Source: Pseudomonadota bacterium
GTDB taxonomy: Bacteria > Pseudomonadota > Gammaproteobacteria > Steroidobacterales > Steroidobacteraceae
Direction of reading: 5' to 3'
NCBI GenBank assembly: GCA_023423065.1
Contig: JAFAGC010000052.1
Location: 1-44,338 of the forward strand
Length of the DNA: 44,338 nt
Each line of letters opens with the position of its first letter. Within the stretch, counting starts at the first letter, position 1. Below are positions 41,685 to 44,338 of the stretch, in pieces. Made by a program: the position numbers and the translations under genes. The notes beneath the pieces were generated by a model that saw only the letters and a program-made list of their open reading frames with translations, was not told the DNA's origin and made no database searches.

Positions 41685-42989
41685 ATGTCCGCAGCTTTCG
41701 CCGATCCGCGCGATGCGAACTTCATCGCCTCGGCCAACCAGCCGCTGGCCGCCGATCTCGCGGCCGACTATGCGAATCTCGGCGCGCAGCTCGCCCGGCG
41801 CGGGGTCGACATCGATGCGATCACGAAGGCGGTGGCCGGCTTCAAGGTGGCGATTCCGTCCTGGGGCGTCGGCACCGGCGGCACGCGCTTCGGCCGATTC
41901 CCAGGACCCGGCGAACCGCGCAACGTGTTCGAGAAGCTCGAGGACTGCGGCGTCATCTTCAAGCTGACGCGCGCGACGCCCACGGTGTCGCTGCACATTC
42001 CCTGGGACAAGACCGACGACTTCCGCGCGTTGCGCGAACACGGCGCCGCGCTCGGCCTCGGTTTCGACGCGATGAACTCCAACACCTTCCAGGACCAGGT
42101 CGGCCAGTCGCTGTCGTACAAATACGGCAGCCTCACGCACACCGACCCGGCCGTGCGCGCGCAGGCGGTGGCGCACAACATCGACTGCATCAGCGCCGGC
42201 AAGGTGCTGGGTTCGAAGGCGCTCACGGTGTGGATCGGCGACGGCGCGAATTTCCCCGGCCAGACGCATCTCGGGCGCGCGTTCGAGCGCTACCTCGAAT
42301 CGACGTCGGCTATCTACAAGGCGCTGCCCGACGACTGGCGGATGTTCATCGAGCACAAGATGTACGAGCCGGCGTTCTACGCCACGGTCATCCAGGACTG
42401 GGGCTCCTCGCTCATGGCCGCGCAGGCACTCGGACCGAAGGCGTTCTGCCTGGTCGACCTCGGGCACCACGCGCCCAACGTGAACATCGAGATGATCGTC
42501 GCGCGGCTCGTGCACGCGCAGCGGCTCGGCGGATTCCACTTCAACGACTCGAAGTACGGCGACGACGATCTCGACGCGGGATCGATCGATCCGTTCCGCC
42601 TGTTCCTGGTGTTCAACGAGCTGGTCGAGGCCGAGCTCGCCAAGGCCCCCAACTTCCGCCCCGCGCACATGCTCGACCAGTCGCACAACGTGACGGATCC
42701 GATCGAAAGCCTCATGACCAGCGCGATCGAGCTGCAGCGCGCCTACGCGCAGGCGCTGATCGTGGATCGCAAGGCGCTGCACGAATATCGCATCGCGAAC
42801 GACGTGTCGATGGCGGCGCAGACGCTCAAGCGCGGGTTCACGACGGACGTTTCGCCCATCCTCGCCCAGGCGCGCGCCGCGAGCGGCGGCGCGATCGATC
42901 CGGTCGCCGCCTATCGCAAGAGCGGCTACCGCGCGCACTGCGCGCAGGCACGGCCCGGCAAACAGAGCCTGGGCGGCGGAATAGTTTGA
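41685..42989 (+). CDS. rhaI: L-rhamnose isomerase (rhizobial type)
   Basis: A 434-residue TIM-barrel isomerase that converts L-rhamnose to L-rhamnulose. Family blocks are KVAIPSWGVGTGGTRFGRFP, SLHIPWDKTDD, LGLGFDAMNSNTFQDQ, LTVWIGDGANFPGQ, FIEHKMYEPAFYATV and GFHFNDSKYGDDDLDAGS; the acidic and His residues in the last three are the metal ligands. It is the rhizobial/Gram-positive RhaI type, not the E. coli RhaA type. GGGGGAG lies just before ATG 41685. Confidence 0.92.
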   Translation: MSAAFADPRDANFIASANQPLAADLAADYANLGAQLARRGVDIDAITKAVAGFKVAIPSWGVGTGGTRFGRFPGPGEPRNVFEKLEDCGVIFKLTRATPTVSLHIPWDKTDDFRALREHGAALGLGFDAMNSNTFQDQVGQSLSYKYGSLTHTDPAVRAQAVAHNIDCISAGKVLGSKALTVWIGDGANFPGQTHLGRAFERYLESTSAIYKALPDDWRMFIEHKMYEPAFYATVIQDWGSSLMAAQALGPKAFCLVDLGHHAPNVNIEMIVARLVHAQRLGGFHFNDSKYGDDDLDAGSIDPFRLFLVFNELVEAELAKAPNFRPAHMLDQSHNVTDPIESLMTSAIELQRAYAQALIVDRKALHEYRIANDVSMAAQTLKRGFTTDVSPILAQARAASGGAIDPVAAYRKSGYRAHCAQARPGKQSLGGGIV

Positions 42990-43000
42990 TCGCTGAAAGC

Positions 43001-43076
43001 GGGGACTGATTTATTTATTGACGATTTGACACCGGGTCGGCTGTGATTCACATCGTCAACAAATAGATCTGTCCCC
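43001..43076. repeat. 76-bp AT-rich inverted-repeat element (REP/MITE-like)
   Basis: Two 25-bp arms, 43001-43025 and 43052-43076, are inverted repeats matching at 22 of 25 positions. The outer ends are GGGGACTGAT and ATCTGTCCCC. The 26-bp loop can partly extend the stem (TTGACAC against GTGATTCAC). The element is far more AT-rich than its surroundings, which suggests a mobile hairpin element of the kind mobilised by REP-associated Y1 transposases. It occupies most of the 119-bp gap before lldD. Confidence 0.7.
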
Positions 43077-43093
43077 GATTCTTCCCCGATTCT
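43073..43093 (+). repeat. 11-bp-period tandem duplication at the element border
   Basis: CCCCGATTCT occurs at 43073-43082 and again at 43084-43093. The first copy overlaps the end of the inverted-repeat element, so the duplication may be a by-product of its insertion. Confidence 0.5.
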
Positions 43094-43108
43094 CTTCGGA
43101 TCTCCGTC

Positions 43109-44248
43109 ATGACCGTGATCAACAGCATTGCCGACCTGCGCGAGATCGCGCGCAAGCGTGTGCCGCGCGCCATCTTCGAGTACGCCGACCGCGGTTCGTA
43201 CGACGAAGTCACGTTCAATCGCAATCTCGACGACCTGCGGGCCATCCAGCTGCGCCAGCGCGTCATGGTCGACGTCTCGAAGCAGCAGCTCGCGACGACG
43301 ATCCTGGGCGAGGACTGGTCGATTCCGCTCGGCATCGGACCGACGGGTCTCACCGGGCTCTTTCACGCCAATGGCGAGATGCTGGGCGCGCGCGCCGCCC
43401 AGGCCTTCGGCGTGCCTTTCTGCCTGAGCACTTTGTCCATCGGCTCCATCGAGGACGTGCGCGGCGCGGTGCAGAAGCCGTTCTGGTTCCAGGTCTACCT
43501 GATGCGCGATCGCAGCTTCAACGTGGAGCTGCTCGACCGCGCCCGCGCCGCGAACTGCTCGGCCATCATGCTGACGGTCGACATGCCGGTGCAGGGCGTC
43601 CGACGCCGCGACGCGAAAAACGGCCTGTCGATTCCGCCGCGGCTCACGTTGCGCAACGCGCTGGACATCGCGACGAAGCCTTCCTGGGCGTTCAAGGTGC
43701 TCATGGGCAAACGCCGCACCTTCGGCAACCTCGAGGGCCGCATGACCGAAGGCGCCGGCCTCAAGACGCTGGCCGAGCGCATCGCGCAGCAGTTCGATCC
43801 GACCGTGACCTGGAAGGATCTCGAATGGCTGCGCCAGCAGTGGCCGCGCAAGATCATCATCAAGGGCATCCTCGATCCCGAGGATGCGCGGCTCGCCTGC
43901 GAACACGGCGCGGACGCGATCGTGGTTTCCAACCACGGCGGCCGCCAGCTCGACGGAGCGCGTTCGACGATCTCCGCGCTGCCCGGCGTGGTCGACGCGG
44001 TCGCGGGTCGTTGCGAGGTGCTGTTCGATGGCGGCGTGCGGACCGGGCAGGACGTGCTCAAGGCGCTCGCGCTCGGAGCCAAAGGCTGCCTCATGGGCAA
44101 GGCTTTCCTGTACGCCCTCGCGGCGCGCGGCGAAGCGGGCGTGGCGCTCGCGCTCGACATCATCCGCAAGGAGCTGGCCGTGAGCCTCGCGCTCACCGGC
44201 GCGAACGACGTCCGCAAGGTGACGCGCGACATCCTGGTCAGTAGTTAG
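43109..44248 (+). CDS. lldD: L-lactate dehydrogenase (FMN, LldD)
   Basis: A 379-residue FMN enzyme of the alpha-hydroxyacid oxidase family that oxidises L-lactate to pyruvate and feeds electrons to the respiratory chain. Marks are IFEYADRGSYDE, IPLGIGPTGLTGLFH, LSTLSIGSIEDV, FQVYLMRDR, LTVDMPVQGVRRRD, the catalytic His in VSNHGGRQLDGA and FDGGVRTGQDVLKAL. Its place after rhaD and rhaI is logical, since the fused dehydrogenase produces L-lactate. The inverted-repeat element lies between it and rhaI. Confidence 0.93.
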   Translation: MTVINSIADLREIARKRVPRAIFEYADRGSYDEVTFNRNLDDLRAIQLRQRVMVDVSKQQLATTILGEDWSIPLGIGPTGLTGLFHANGEMLGARAAQAFGVPFCLSTLSIGSIEDVRGAVQKPFWFQVYLMRDRSFNVELLDRARAANCSAIMLTVDMPVQGVRRRDAKNGLSIPPRLTLRNALDIATKPSWAFKVLMGKRRTFGNLEGRMTEGAGLKTLAERIAQQFDPTVTWKDLEWLRQQWPRKIIIKGILDPEDARLACEHGADAIVVSNHGGRQLDGARSTISALPGVVDAVAGRCEVLFDGGVRTGQDVLKALALGAKGCLMGKAFLYALAARGEAGVALALDIIRKELAVSLALTGANDVRKVTRDILVSS

Positions 44249-44249
44249 A

Positions 44250-44319
44250 GGCGCTTCAGGCCGGCGCGGGCCCGACCGGGCCCCTGGCGCACTTCAACCC
44301 GCGGTAAGAGTGAAGCGCC
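44250..44319. other. inverted repeat and GC hairpin after lldD
   Basis: GGCGCTTCA (44250-44258) and TGAAGCGCC (44311-44319) are perfect 9-bp inverted repeats around a region holding GGGCCC-GACC-GGGCCC. There is no T-run; a Rho-assisted 3' end is possible. No gene is evident from 44249 to the window end. Confidence 0.35.
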
Positions 44320-44338
44320 GCCGACGAAGGGGTGTCGG

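Noticed and set aside
43026..43041. TTGACACCGGGTCGGC, a possible fifth LacI-type operator or a -35 box before lldD
   Set aside because: Only the left half fits, it lies inside the loop of the inverted-repeat element, and lldD has no link to uronate use. No good -10 follows at the right distance.

Overview
The window comes from a high-GC Gram-negative bacterium. It encodes a TonB-dependent receptor, several outer-membrane-type lipoproteins and a C5 (glutamyl-tRNA) heme pathway. Together with the rhizobial-type rhamnose locus, the MocR regulator, the FixL/FixJ pair and a DUF2934 protein, this fits Pseudomonadota. A plant-polymer-degrading gammaproteobacterium such as the Steroidobacter group is my best guess, but the sequence alone does not fix the taxon and Verrucomicrobiota (Opitutaceae) cannot be excluded.

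Layout. (1) 1-3.8 kb: a truncated MocR-type regulator divergent from a PLP-dependent threonine/serine dehydratase-like gene, then a cupin, a GNAT acetyltransferase and a patatin-like lipoprotein. (2) 3.8-8.5 kb: a signalling island with a tandem universal stress protein, a DUF2934 protein, a soluble FixL-like histidine kinase whose first PAS domain keeps the heme-ligand His of FixL, a coupled FixJ-like regulator and two receiver-only proteins, one of them degenerate. (3) 8.5-9.3 kb: an M48 metalloprotease lipoprotein. (4) 9.3-19.7 kb: a pectin/uronate utilisation island with a TonB-dependent receptor, an esterase-like hydrolase, a secreted pectate-lyase-like beta-helix protein, a fumarylacetoacetase-family protein, a LacI regulator, KduI, KduD and a beta-hydroxyacid dehydrogenase. 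Four copies of an ATGACACCGGT-type operator sit in its promoters. (5) 19.7-30.7 kb: one long minus-strand run holding hemE-hemA-hemC-hemL, then a two-component system (kinase and OmpR-type regulator), then hemF-hemH-hemJ, then a DUF885 lipoprotein, panD and a small secreted protein. Almost every junction from hemA to hemJ overlaps. hemD lies divergently, followed by a convergent bacterioferritin-like gene. (6) 32.2-44.2 kb: the rhamnose locus. rhaR-S-T-P-Q-K (regulator, ABC importer, kinase) is divergent from rhaD (fused aldolase/dehydrogenase), rhaI (isomerase) and lldD (L-lactate dehydrogenase).

How it works together. Pectic backbone is cut outside the cell, imported through the TonB receptor, and the unsaturated uronate is processed by KduI/KduD to 2-keto-3-deoxygluconate; kdgK and kdgA are not in the window. 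Rhamnose, the other sugar of rhamnogalacturonan, is imported by the ABC system, isomerised, phosphorylated and cleaved. The lactaldehyde is oxidised to L-lactate by the fused dehydrogenase and then to pyruvate by LldD. The heme block contains every step from glutamyl-tRNA to protoheme except HemB.

The strongest candidates for new biology are the two-component system built by translational overlap into the heme operon, the LacI-type uronate regulon visible as four operators, a heme-PAS kinase beside a degenerate receiver, and a 76-bp AT-rich inverted-repeat element in front of lldD.
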